64,000 bases of DNA from Streptosporangiaceae bacterium (GTDB lineage Bacteria > Actinomycetota > Actinomycetes > Streptosporangiales > Streptosporangiaceae). The DNA lies in NCBI GenBank assembly GCA_019245115.1, contig JAFARZ010000351.1, forward strand, positions 21,936-85,935. The letters run 5' to 3'. The notes beneath the pieces are model-generated. The model searched no databases. It was not told the origin of the DNA and saw only the letters and a list, made by a program, of their open reading frames with translations. The position numbers were made by a program, and so were the translations under genes. Of this stretch, positions 9,813-17,138 are shown in pieces; the first letter of the stretch is position 1, and the number at the start of each line of letters is the position of its first letter.

Positions 9813-10451
9813 CTACACGGGTCGTCGACCGTAATCAGCCAGCTTGACCGCCACCAGCTCGATCTCTTCAGGCGGCAGGAGGCGGGGTTGGCCGACGGCG
9901 ACGGCCCGGAGGTATACCTCGCAGAGCCACTCCAGGTAGCGGGTGCCGGTCAGGGCTTCGCGCAGGGTCCGGCCGGTGGTCACCGCGCCGTGGTTGGCCA
10001 TGAGGCACGCGGTCCTTCTCCGTAGCGCCGTTGTTACGTTCCTGGCCAGCTCGTCGCTGCCGTACGTGGCGTATGGTGCGACCGCCACCGGGCCGCCGAA
10101 CATCGCCACCTGATAGTGGATGGCGGGCAACTCGTCTGCCACCGTGGTCAGTGCGGTCGCCGCGACCGGATGGGTGTGCACGATCGCCTTCGCCTCGGTG
10201 GCCGCGTACACCGCCAGGTGCAGCGGCATCTCGCTGGTCGGGCGCAGTTCAGCCTCGACCGGGGTCCCGTCGAGTTTGTGCACGCCGACCAGGCCGGCCG
10301 TCAGTCCGCCGTAGTCCACGCCGCTCGGCGATACCGCGACCAGATCACCGATGCGGGCGCTCACGTTCCCCGACGTCCCCGCCACCAGGCCCGCCGCGGC
10401 CATCTCCCGGCATACCTGGACCACTTCGTTCCGCACTTCGCTGAGCAGCAT
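9813..10451 (-). CDS. class II aldolase / MtnB-DrdA-like protein
   Basis: A 212-aa zinc-dependent class II aldolase/adducin-family protein. Signatures are GTSGNVSAR near residue 26, the zinc-binding HTHPVAATAL near residue 93, and a third His in ACLMANHGAVTTGRTL. Candidate reactions are fuculose-1-phosphate-type aldol cleavage, 5-deoxyribulose-1-phosphate aldolase (DrdA, DHAP shunt) or methylthioribulose-1-phosphate dehydratase (MtnB). The divergent neighbour mtnA makes the last two most likely. The ATG at 10451 is only 12 bp from the mtnA ATG, and a TACCGT box ends 7 nt before it, so the mRNA is probably leaderless. Its stop is 6 bp from that of the LysM gene. Confidence 0.85.
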   Translation of the reverse strand: MLLSEVRNEVVQVCREMAAAGLVAGTSGNVSARIGDLVAVSPSGVDYGGLTAGLVGVHKLDGTPVEAELRPTSEMPLHLAVYAATEAKAIVHTHPVAATALTTVADELPAIHYQVAMFGGPVAVAPYATYGSDELARNVTTALRRRTACLMANHGAVTTGRTLREALTGTRYLEWLCEVYLRAVAVGQPRLLPPEEIELVAVKLADYGRRPV

Positions 10452-10466
10452 AGGTTCAACGGTATG
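10449..10466. promoter_or_regulatory. overlapping mirror-image -10 boxes of aldolase and mtnA
   Basis: The two ATG codons lie back to back with 12 bp between them. Plus strand: TAGGTT, 7 nt, ATG (10464). Minus strand: TACCGT, 7 nt, ATG (10451). A TANNNT box ending about 7 nt before the start codon is the pattern for leaderless transcripts in actinobacteria. No Shine-Dalgarno sequence is possible in this space. No clear -35 is seen on either side. Confidence 0.6.
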
Positions 10467-11459
10467 GACACTCCGGACGTGCTCGCCTGGCGGGATGGTC
10501 ACATCGAGGCGCTGGACCAGACCGCGCTGCCACACGAGGTACGTACGCTGCGCCTCGACACGGTGGACGAGCTGATAGCCGCGATCACCAGCCTGGCCAT
10601 CCGGGGTGCGCCGGTACTCGGCGCGGCCGGGGCACTCGGCGTGGCGCTCGCCGTCCGCCAGGGGCAGCGCGACGGATGGGATTCGCGACGCCTCACCGCC
10701 GAGATCGACCGGATCGCCGCCGCCCGGCCCACCGCGGTCAACCTCGCCCGCGAGGTCAACGCGATGCGGCCCGTTCTCGCCGACGGTCCCGACGCGGTCG
10801 AAACAGCGGCCCGCGCAGCTCTCGGCACCGCCGAGCGGGTGAGCCGCCAGATCAGCGTGCGCGGCGCCATTTACCTGAAGGACGCAGTCAACAAGAAGCG
10901 CCTGCGCGTGCACACGCACTGCAACACGGGCAGCCTCGCCTGCCTGGGCTGGGGCACCGCGCTCGGCGTCATCCGGGCCCTGCACGCCGAAGACGCCCTC
11001 GATTACGTGATCGTCGATGAGACCCGGCCGCTGCTGCAAGGCGCGCGGCTTACCTGCTGGGAACTCGCCCAGCTCGGCATCGATCACCAGCTGGCCGGCG
11101 ACAGCGCGGCGCCGTTCCTGATCAGCCAGGGCGCGGCCGACGCGGTGGTGGTCGGCGCCGACCGGATCGCCGCCAACTACGACGTGGCCAACAAGATCGG
11201 CACCTACTCCCTCGCGCTGGCCGCGCACCGGGCGGGAATCCCGTTCGTGGTTGCGGCCCCCGAATCAACCATCGACCCGGACACGCCGTCCGGATCGGGC
11301 ATACCCATCGAGCGCCGCCCGGACGAAGAGATAACCGTGCCCGCCGCGCCGACCGGAACCAGAGCCGTCAACTACGCGTTCGACATAACCCCCGCCGACC
11401 TCGTCACCGCGGTCGTGACAGAGGAGCGGGTGGTCGAGCCACAGACGTTCGTTAGATAA
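10464..11459 (+). CDS. mtnA: S-methyl-5-thioribose-1-phosphate isomerase
   Basis: A 331-aa MtnA/eIF2B-alpha-like isomerase of normal length. It converts methylthioribose-1-phosphate, or 5-deoxyribose-1-phosphate, to the ribulose form in methionine or 5-deoxyribose salvage. Visible motifs are SLAIRGAPVLGAAGALGVAL near residue 45, the catalytic Cys in HTHCNTGSLACLG near 152, the ligand loop VDETRPLLQGARLT, and the catalytic Asp in VVVGADRIAANYDVANKIGT near 232. The downstream pathway partner appears to be the divergent aldolase. The 3' end overlaps the convergent DsbA-like reading frame by about 195 bp. Confidence 0.93.
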   Translation: MDTPDVLAWRDGHIEALDQTALPHEVRTLRLDTVDELIAAITSLAIRGAPVLGAAGALGVALAVRQGQRDGWDSRRLTAEIDRIAAARPTAVNLAREVNAMRPVLADGPDAVETAARAALGTAERVSRQISVRGAIYLKDAVNKKRLRVHTHCNTGSLACLGWGTALGVIRALHAEDALDYVIVDETRPLLQGARLTCWELAQLGIDHQLAGDSAAPFLISQGAADAVVVGADRIAANYDVANKIGTYSLALAAHRAGIPFVVAAPESTIDPDTPSGSGIPIERRPDEEITVPAAPTGTRAVNYAFDITPADLVTAVVTEERVVEPQTFVR

Positions 11460-12080
11460 AGACGCCCAGGCGGTGCGGAGGGCATGCAGGAACGTCTCAG
11501 TAGGCTGCGCTCCCGAGATGCCGTATTTGCGGTCGATGACGAAGAACGGTACGCCGGTCGCGCCGAAGGCCCGGGCTTGGGTGATGTCAGCCTGTATGTC
11601 GTCGGAGTACTCGTCGCCGTCGAGCACCGCGCGGGCCCGATCCGGGTCCGCCCCGGCCTCCTTCATGAGGTTCACCAGCGTGTCCGGATCGGCCAGGTTG
11701 GCACCGTCGGTGAAGTGCCCGCGCAGCAGCCGCTCCTTGACCGCGCCCGCTACGCCGAGGTCGGCGCCGAGATGCAGCAGGCGATGCGCGTCGAACGTGT
11801 TGACCGCCAGCGCCCGGGAGTAGTCGAGGTCGAGGCCCTCGTCCCTGGCGATGTCAACCACCCGGGATGTCATCCCGGACGCCTGCGGGCCGAACCGCTG
11901 GGTGAGGTACTCGGTGGTCGGTATCGCCTCGCCGCGCGGGAACTCCGGGTTCAGCTGGAAGCTGCGCCAGGTGATCTCGACATCGCCGGCGTGCTCGAAC
12001 CCGGCCAGCGCGTGCTCCAGGCGCCGCTTGCCGATGTAGCACCACGGGCACACGACATCGGACCAGATCTCGATCTTCAC
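11265..12080 (-). CDS. DsbA-family (FrnE-like) oxidoreductase
   Basis: A thioredoxin-fold protein with active-site C11-P-W-C14 (SDVVCPWCYIGKRRLEHAL) and the FrnE-type text FQLNPEFP and GVPFFVIDRKYGISGAQPTE (cis-Pro loop). No signal peptide is visible, so it is probably cytoplasmic. The domain ends at about residue 212. The frame stays open for about 60 more residues, antisense to the 3' end of mtnA, so the C-terminal tail is unlike the family and may be an accidental extension. The GTG start at 12080 is chosen because the family begins KIEIWSDVVCPWC. Longer upstream reading is Pro/Arg-rich non-coding-like sequence. Confidence 0.85.
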   Translation of the reverse strand: MKIEIWSDVVCPWCYIGKRRLEHALAGFEHAGDVEITWRSFQLNPEFPRGEAIPTTEYLTQRFGPQASGMTSRVVDIARDEGLDLDYSRALAVNTFDAHRLLHLGADLGVAGAVKERLLRGHFTDGANLADPDTLVNLMKEAGADPDRARAVLDGDEYSDDIQADITQARAFGATGVPFFVIDRKYGISGAQPTETFLHALRTAWASLSNERLWLDHPLLCHDRGDEVGGGYVERVVDGSGSGRRGGHGYLFVRAALDGYARSGRRVRVDG

Positions 12081-12136
12081 GTGTTGGAGAACCAGGGCAC
12101 GAGCGGGGTTGTTCCGCAACGCGATAGGTTCGGCTC

Positions 12137-13408
12137 GTGGCTGATGACCGGGGAAGGCTGGCGCAGGCGGCGCCGGCCGGCGTGATAGGCGCGCTGGCCG
12201 GGGCGGCGCTGACCGCGCATCGTGGCCGCAAGACCACCGTGGTCGGAGCGCTGGGCGGCGCCGTCGCGGTGGCCGCCGTCGACGCGGTGGCCCGGGCCCG
12301 GCAGCGGCCAGGTGAGATCCCGGCCCTGTGGTCACGGATCGTCGCGAGCGGCGCGATCGCCGCCCCGGCCGGATGGCTCGCGCAGCGCCTCACCGGGGCC
12401 GGTCCGCTGCCGGTCGCGACCGTGGCCGGGGCAGCGGCCGGCGCGCTCGGGCTGCGTCCGCAGAAGGTCGCCCTCGGGCCGGTGGTCGGGGCCGCGGTGG
12501 GGCTCGGGCTGTCCGCCCGGCGGGCACCGGCCGCGATCGCCGCGGCCGGGGCGGTGGTGGCGTACCGGACGACCGCCGCGGCGCTGTTCCGCGACCCGCA
12601 GCTGAGCCTGCTCGCCGAGCAGGTCCGTCCGGAAGGCGTCCCGTTCGTGGTGCCCGTGGCGAGCCAGACCCGCTACGTGGGCACGGACTACGTGCGCACG
12701 CTGGCAGAGCGCCTCGGCGGCCGGTACGCACCGGATGTCGCGGACATCGGCATCGTGGCATCGCTGGACGCGCTGGCGGGACCTTCGCTCGATCCCGCGA
12801 CGGTGCACCCGCTGGTCCGCGAGTTCTACGAGCACACCACCAGGTTCGCGCTGGATATCGTGCCGCAGTGGCGGCTGTGGGTGCGGCCCGGCTACCTGCT
12901 GTACCGCACGCTCCTGGCCAGGCCGCTCGGCCAGGCGAACGTGCCGATGAGCCAGCGCGAGGCGCAGCACGGCGTCTGCAGCCGGATCGACACGATCTCG
13001 GGCACCGACGGAGCGGTGTCGGTGCGCGGCTGGATCAGGTCGGCGGCCGACACCGGCGAGCCCATCTACGTCGGCATCTACACCACCTACCGGCACGCCG
13101 GCCGCGGTTACGTCAGCGTCGGGTTCCCGCTGCCCCAGGCCAGTTTCACCGCGACCCTGCTCCCCGCCGAACGCCCTGGCGGCGGCCTGGTCCTGGACAG
13201 CCGCAGCTCACTCGACCAGCCGGGACACTACCTGACCTACATCGAACCGGAGACGGGGTCGCTCACCACCGCCGCGGTGCGCGGCTTCGCCGAGCGGCTC
13301 GACGTGTACGTGTCCGATGGCGAACTGCGGGCCGAGCACGCATTCTGGGTATTCGGCTTCCCGTTCCTGATCCTGCATTACCGGATGCACCGCAAACCCC
13401 CGGCCTAA
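12137..13408 (+). CDS. hypothetical membrane-associated protein, 423 aa
   Basis: The first 150 residues are Ala/Gly-rich with several short hydrophobic segments (GVIGALAGAALTA, TVVGALGGAVAVAAVDAVA, VATVAGAAAGALGL), compatible with three or four membrane helices. A soluble domain of about 250 residues follows, with YVGTDYVRTLAERLGGRY and, toward the end, a sheet-like section (GYVSVGFPLPQASFTATLLP). I do not recognise the family. The GTG at 12137 has TAGGTT ending 6 nt upstream and no ribosome site, so a leaderless mRNA is likely. The 3' end overlaps the convergent Erm-like frame by 201 bp. Confidence 0.7.
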   Translation: MADDRGRLAQAAPAGVIGALAGAALTAHRGRKTTVVGALGGAVAVAAVDAVARARQRPGEIPALWSRIVASGAIAAPAGWLAQRLTGAGPLPVATVAGAAAGALGLRPQKVALGPVVGAAVGLGLSARRAPAAIAAAGAVVAYRTTAAALFRDPQLSLLAEQVRPEGVPFVVPVASQTRYVGTDYVRTLAERLGGRYAPDVADIGIVASLDALAGPSLDPATVHPLVREFYEHTTRFALDIVPQWRLWVRPGYLLYRTLLARPLGQANVPMSQREAQHGVCSRIDTISGTDGAVSVRGWIRSAADTGEPIYVGIYTTYRHAGRGYVSVGFPLPQASFTATLLPAERPGGGLVLDSRSSLDQPGHYLTYIEPETGSLTTAAVRGFAERLDVYVSDGELRAEHAFWVFGFPFLILHYRMHRKPPA

Positions 13409-14011
13409 CTCCCGCCGCGGCCGCTTCGAGGTCTGGCCTGCGCCCGAGCCGATGGCACCGGCACGCCGAGGACCCTGGATCTTCAGACTCCGTAAGCGGC
13501 GGCGGACCACCAGGACGGCGGAGTCTACGCGGGGCGGGGGGCTGAACGCATGGCGCGGGAGGGCGAGGCCGGTGGCGAAACGGAACCGCCGCGTCGTCCC
13601 GGGACTGTACTTGCGCACCACAGCTCGCTGCAGTACCAGGTCGGCTGACATCAGGTTGCTTCCCGGCGCCAGCAGCATCCGCACCAGGCCGGCCGAAATT
13701 CCGTACGGCGGGCTCGCCACCACGCGGAACGGACGTCCGGGCAAGCGCAGCGATGCGGCGTCCGCGGACACGACCGTGACCTGCGGAAACCGTTCGCGCA
13801 ACACCCGCACCCGCCCCGCGTTCAGCTCGACCGCGATCACCCGCGCCCCGGCCCGGACCAGGTGCGCGGTCAGCGCTCCCTCTCCGGCGCCGATGTCGAG
13901 CACCAACTCGCCCCGGCGCACCCCGGCCGCCGCGACCACCCGCGCGGCCCAGTCATCAGCGAGCCGGTGCCAGCCCCATGCCCGGCGTGACCGCCCGATG
14001 GCGGCGGACAC
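13208..14011 (-). CDS. Erm/KsgA-type rRNA adenine N6-methyltransferase, atypical C-terminus
   Basis: A 267-aa frame. Residues 8-185 match the Erm/KsgA catalytic domain: AWGWHRLADDWAARVV, SAM motif I LVLDIGAGEGALTAHLV, motif II VIAVELNAGRV, motif IV VVASPPYGIS and the closing FSPPPRVDSAVLVVRRR. Family members dimethylate A2058 of 23S rRNA or adjacent adenines of 16S rRNA. After RRR the usual helical rRNA-recognition domain (about 60-80 residues) is not recognisable. Instead the frame runs through Arg/Gly-rich text and 201 bp antisense to the convergent gene. It may be truncated or a short variant. The start codon is GTG 14011. Confidence 0.75.
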   Translation of the reverse strand: MSAAIGRSRRAWGWHRLADDWAARVVAAAGVRRGELVLDIGAGEGALTAHLVRAGARVIAVELNAGRVRVLRERFPQVTVVSADAASLRLPGRPFRVVASPPYGISAGLVRMLLAPGSNLMSADLVLQRAVVRKYSPGTTRRFRFATGLALPRHAFSPPPRVDSAVLVVRRRLRSLKIQGPRRAGAIGSGAGQTSKRPRRELGRGFAVHPVMQDQEREAEYPECVLGPQFAIGHVHVEPLGEAAHRGGGERPRLRFDVGQVVSRLVE

Positions 14012-14079
14012 GACGGACCATCACCGTGAAGATACCCACCCGCCGACCGTACTTCCCCCGGTCACCAGCGGCAATTCAT

Positions 14080-14100
14080 TATCAGAACGGCGGTGGCTCA
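14080..14100. repeat. palindromic repeat family B, single arm (copy B2)
   Basis: On the minus strand, the TGA stop of the gene at 14098 is followed at once by GCCACCGCCGTTCTGATAAT. This is the family B core with the GATAAT extension also seen at 17865 and, inverted, at 44231. The left arm is absent. Confidence 0.7.
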
Positions 14101-14904
14101 ACGTCCTGGCTTGCGGGCTACGCCGCCGAAGATGACCCACTGGCGGGACTCTTCCTCTTCCGCGCCGTCCGGGCGCCAGTCCCTGACGTTCACCAGGCCG
14201 GGCTCGACCAGTTCCAGGCCATCGAAGAACGCGCGGACCTCGTGCCGCTCCCGTACCCTCCCGAAGCGGGTACCGACGGTGCTGACGTAGTCGGTCACGA
14301 GCTGCCGGACCGCGGGAGAGTCGGACACGACGTGCGAAATCACGAGGTAGCTTCCCGCCGCGAGGTGGCTCATCATCCGGCGGACCATTCCCCACGGGTC
14401 GTCGGAATCGGGAATGAAGTGCAGAAACGACACGTACAGCGCCGCGACAGGCTGGCCGAGGTCCAGCAGGCGCCTGGTATCGGCGTGGTTCAGGATCTCA
14501 TCGACGTTACGGGCGTCGGCCAGGATGAACGCGGTGTTCTCGTTCTCCGCGAGCGCGCTGACCTTCTGGTGCCGCACCACCACCGGGTCGCTGTCCACGT
14601 AGACGACCCGGGATCCGGGATCGATCCGCTGCACGATCTGGTGCACGTTTTCCTGGGTCGGCAGCCCCGAGCCGTTGTCGAGGAACTGGCGGATGCCGCA
14701 GTCCGCGGCGAGATAGCGCACCACGCGTTCCAGGAAACGCCGGTTGTTGCGTGCGATGGCCTTGGTGCCGGGCATCATGTTCTCGACCTGGTCTATCGCG
14801 GTGCGGTCGACCGCGTAGTTGTCGGTCCCGCCCAGCATGTAGTCGTACATACGGGCACCGCTCGGCCTCGTCGTATCGATATCGGCGAAATCGTCGTGCA
14901 TCAT
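14098..14904 (-). CDS. PF04672-type SAM-dependent methyltransferase (paralogue 2)
   Basis: A 268-aa protein of the actinobacterial S-adenosylmethionine-dependent methyltransferase family PF04672. Family text is clear: ARMYDYMLGGTDNYAVDR, FLERVVRYLAADCGIRQFLD, the SAM-binding DNGSGLPTQENVHQ and VVYVDSDPVVV, and LHFIPDSDDPWGMVRRM. The C-terminus has RAFFDGLELVEPGLVNVRDW. The substrate is unknown. Its ATG overlaps the TGA of the upstream paralogue (4-bp ATGA overlap at 14901-14904), so the pair is translationally coupled. The stop is followed directly by repeat B2. A longer start at 14952 is possible but would overlap deeply. Confidence 0.88.
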   Translation of the reverse strand: MMHDDFADIDTTRPSGARMYDYMLGGTDNYAVDRTAIDQVENMMPGTKAIARNNRRFLERVVRYLAADCGIRQFLDNGSGLPTQENVHQIVQRIDPGSRVVYVDSDPVVVRHQKVSALAENENTAFILADARNVDEILNHADTRRLLDLGQPVAALYVSFLHFIPDSDDPWGMVRRMMSHLAAGSYLVISHVVSDSPAVRQLVTDYVSTVGTRFGRVRERHEVRAFFDGLELVEPGLVNVRDWRPDGAEEEESRQWVIFGGVARKPGR

Positions 14905-15719
14905 CCAGCGCTCTCGGACGGCTTGCGCCCAACACCGCCGGCCAGGAACCACCGGTCTGTCTGTTTCTCGTCCCTGCCATCCGGACGCCAGTCCCTGATA
15001 TCTACCAGGCCCGGCTCAACCAACTCCAGGCCGTCAAAGAACGCACGGACTTCTTCGGTTTCCCGTATCCGGCCGAAGCGGCCCTTGGTGTTATCGCGGG
15101 CAAGCTCGGTCCCGAGCTGCCGTATCTCAGATTGATCGGACACGGTATGGGAAAGAGCCAGGTAGCTTCCCGGCGCGAGACGGTCGATTATCCGCCGGAT
15201 AATCTGCTGAGGGTTGTCCTCATCCGGGATGAAGTGAAGGAACGCGAAGTAGAGCACGGCGGTCGGCTCGGCGAAATCGAGAAGGCGTCTGGTTTCCTGG
15301 TGGCCAAGGATCGTATCGACATCGAGCGCGTCGGCCAGGATGAACGCGGTGTCCGCGTTTCCCGCCAGTGCCTGAACCTGCTGGTGCCGCAGCACGACCG
15401 GATCGTTGTCCACATAAACGACCCGCGACCCCGCTCCGAAGCTGCGCGCGATGTCGTGCACATTGTCCTGCGTCGGCAGACCGGAGCCGTTGTCGATGAA
15501 CTGGCGGATGCCGCAGTCCGCGGCGAGATAGCGCACCACGCGTTCCAGGAAACGCCGGTTGTTGCGCACCATCGCATTGGTTCCGGGGAGCAAGTCTTCG
15601 ACCCGGTTTACCGCGATGCGGTCGACCGCGTAATTGTCCGTCCCGCCGAGCATGTAGTCATACATGCGGGCAGCGCTCGCCGTCTTCGTGTCGATGTCGG
15701 CGAAGCCGTCCGGCTGCAT
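14901..15719 (-). CDS. PF04672-type SAM-dependent methyltransferase (paralogue 1)
   Basis: A 272-aa paralogue of the gene at 14098, with the same landmarks in order: AARMYDYMLGGTDNYAVDR, VVRYLAADCGIRQFIDNGSG, VVYVDNDPVVLRHQ, FAFLHFIPDEDNP and FFDGLELVEPGLVDIRDWRP. The two copies are close over long stretches, which points to a tandem duplication. The frame is open to 15794, but the extra text covers a terminator hairpin (15755-15789), so ATG 15719 is preferred. Proteins of this family often sit beside XRE/DUF5753 and DUF397 genes, as here. Confidence 0.88.
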   Translation of the reverse strand: MQPDGFADIDTKTASAARMYDYMLGGTDNYAVDRIAVNRVEDLLPGTNAMVRNNRRFLERVVRYLAADCGIRQFIDNGSGLPTQDNVHDIARSFGAGSRVVYVDNDPVVLRHQQVQALAGNADTAFILADALDVDTILGHQETRRLLDFAEPTAVLYFAFLHFIPDEDNPQQIIRRIIDRLAPGSYLALSHTVSDQSEIRQLGTELARDNTKGRFGRIRETEEVRAFFDGLELVEPGLVDIRDWRPDGRDEKQTDRWFLAGGVGRKPSESAG

Positions 15720-15754
15720 CCTGGGCCTATCTCTTTTCTGCTGGATTCCGCTGG

Positions 15755-15789
15755 CCCGCGAAGAGCCCTTGATCCGGGCTCTTCGCGGG
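15755..15789 (-). terminator. 14-bp perfect hairpin after the DUF397 gene
   Basis: CCCGCGAAGAGCCC (15755-15768) and GGGCTCTTCGCGGG (15776-15789) form a perfect 14-bp stem with a 7-nt loop. On the minus strand it lies 11 bp after the DUF397 stop and 35 bp before the methyltransferase ATG. There is no T-run, which is usual for high-GC terminators. It likely separates the regulator pair from the methyltransferase pair. Confidence 0.8.
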
Positions 15790-15800
15790 TTCACTCTCAG

Positions 15801-16007
15801 CTATCGCTGGTCGAAGTCGCCGCTCTTCACGCGATCGGCGAACGTTCGCCAGGCATTACGGGTGAAGGTGAGCGCGGGCTCGCCGGGGTTCTTCGAGTCC
15901 CGTACCCCCACGGCACCCGGCCCATCGCCGGCGACCTCGACGCAATTGCCAGACTGACCGCTGTAGCTGCTCCTGCGCCATGTCGCCTGAGTGAGGTTGA
16001 CCTTCAT
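15801..16007 (-). CDS. DUF397 small protein
   Basis: A 68-aa DUF397 protein with the family hallmarks ATWRRSSYSGQSGNCVEVA, VGVRDSKNPGEPALTFTR and a final AWRTFADRVKSGDF. In Streptomyces, DUF397 proteins are encoded next to WhiJ-like XRE/DUF5753 regulators and act with them in developmental or antibiotic control. Here the regulator gene ends 25 bp upstream, on the same strand, so they form one transcript. A terminator hairpin follows. Confidence 0.93.
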   Translation of the reverse strand: MKVNLTQATWRRSSYSGQSGNCVEVAGDGPGAVGVRDSKNPGEPALTFTRNAWRTFADRVKSGDFDQR

Positions 16008-16032
16008 ATCTCCTACCCTCCTTCCGGATGGG

Positions 16033-16911
16033 TTACCTGATCCCTTCCTTCATGCGGTATCCGAACGAGGTGCTCTTCAGGAAAGTCTGCGTGTCGTCGG
16101 GCGACAGCGCGCTGCCCTGAATCGTGCCCCAGATCTCGTCATAGGTGCGGAGTTCGGAGGACTCCTCGAGGAACAACGCACCGGTGGCGTTCTCCACGTA
16201 CACCAGCCCGAGGTCGTCGGGGTCCGGGAATGCCATCATGGTGAACGGGGCCACCATGGCCGGGTGCGCCCCGGCGTCGAAGGGCAGCACCTGAATGGTG
16301 ACGTTCGCCCGGTCCCGTGGCCGCATCAGGTACTCAAGCTGCCTGCGCATGACGTCATGTCCGCCGATCGGCCGGCGGAGGGCCGCCTCGCTCAGCACCA
16401 CGTTGAACCGCGGCGGCGGCGGTTCCGACCGGTTCAGCACCTCTTGCCGTTCCATTCGGACCTCGACCCACCGCTTGAGCTCCTCGTTGGTGTCGGTGGG
16501 CCGGCCGACCCGGAAGACAGCCTGGGCGTACTCGGGTGTCTGGAGCAAACCGGGCACGAGTTCCTGCTCGTAGGTGCGGATGGCCCGCGCCTCCGACTCC
16601 AGGCCGATCAGGTCGACAAGGTCTCCGCCGATCAGGCCCGCGTATTTCTGCCACCAGCCACGTTCGTTCAGCCGCCGGGCCAGCTCGGCCAGGTACGCGC
16701 GGTGCGCGTCATCGGCGACCTCGTAGATATCGAGCAGCCTGCGCAGATCGGGCGCGGTGATCCCGGACTGACGGTTCTCGATCCTGGAGATCCGCGACGC
16801 CTGCCAGTCCAGCATCTTGGCCACGTCGGTCACCGAAAAGCCGGATTGTTCACGCAGCCGCCGGAGCTCAGCGGCGAGCCGACGACGCCGCAGGCTCGGC
16901 GATGTCGGCAT
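16033..16911 (-). CDS. WhiJ-like XRE regulator with DUF5753
   Basis: A 292-aa DNA-binding protein. The XRE helix-turn-helix is at residues 9-65 (LRRLREQSGFSVTDVAKMLD, then SRISRIENRQSGITAPDLRR). A DUF5753 domain follows from about residue 95 (EARAIRTYEQELVPGLLQTP, LRRPIGGHDVMRRQLEYL, VQVLPFDAGAHP-like text, FLKSTS near the end). ATG 16911 has GGGAGAGG about 7 nt upstream. It forms the conserved locus with the DUF397 gene downstream and, divergently, the HATPase gene at 17139. This is the arrangement known around whiJ paralogues. Confidence 0.92.
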   Translation of the reverse strand: MPTSPSLRRRRLAAELRRLREQSGFSVTDVAKMLDWQASRISRIENRQSGITAPDLRRLLDIYEVADDAHRAYLAELARRLNERGWWQKYAGLIGGDLVDLIGLESEARAIRTYEQELVPGLLQTPEYAQAVFRVGRPTDTNEELKRWVEVRMERQEVLNRSEPPPPRFNVVLSEAALRRPIGGHDVMRRQLEYLMRPRDRANVTIQVLPFDAGAHPAMVAPFTMMAFPDPDDLGLVYVENATGALFLEESSELRTYDEIWGTIQGSALSPDDTQTFLKSTSFGYRMKEGIR

Positions 16912-17138
16912 GCTCGATCCTCTCCCGGTCGTCGAGCGCAAATCTAGCCAGAACTGATTGCACCGAGGTAGAAATTGCGCCATCATAATACACGTCTTGC
17001 TTGCCAGATGCGTAGACTAGGCCGTACTTACAAGGGCGCAGAGAATGGATCCTATCCGGCCAAGTCAGTCAGACTTGCGACGGGGGGATCGTGCGCCAAG
17101 CGAAGAGGGCGAGTGATGTTCCAGACCCGGGGTGAGTC

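Noticed and set aside
10116..10463. upstream extension of the mtnA frame to 10116
   Set aside because: The extension is antisense to the aldolase gene. MtnA has its normal length from ATG 10464, which also has a well-placed -10 box.
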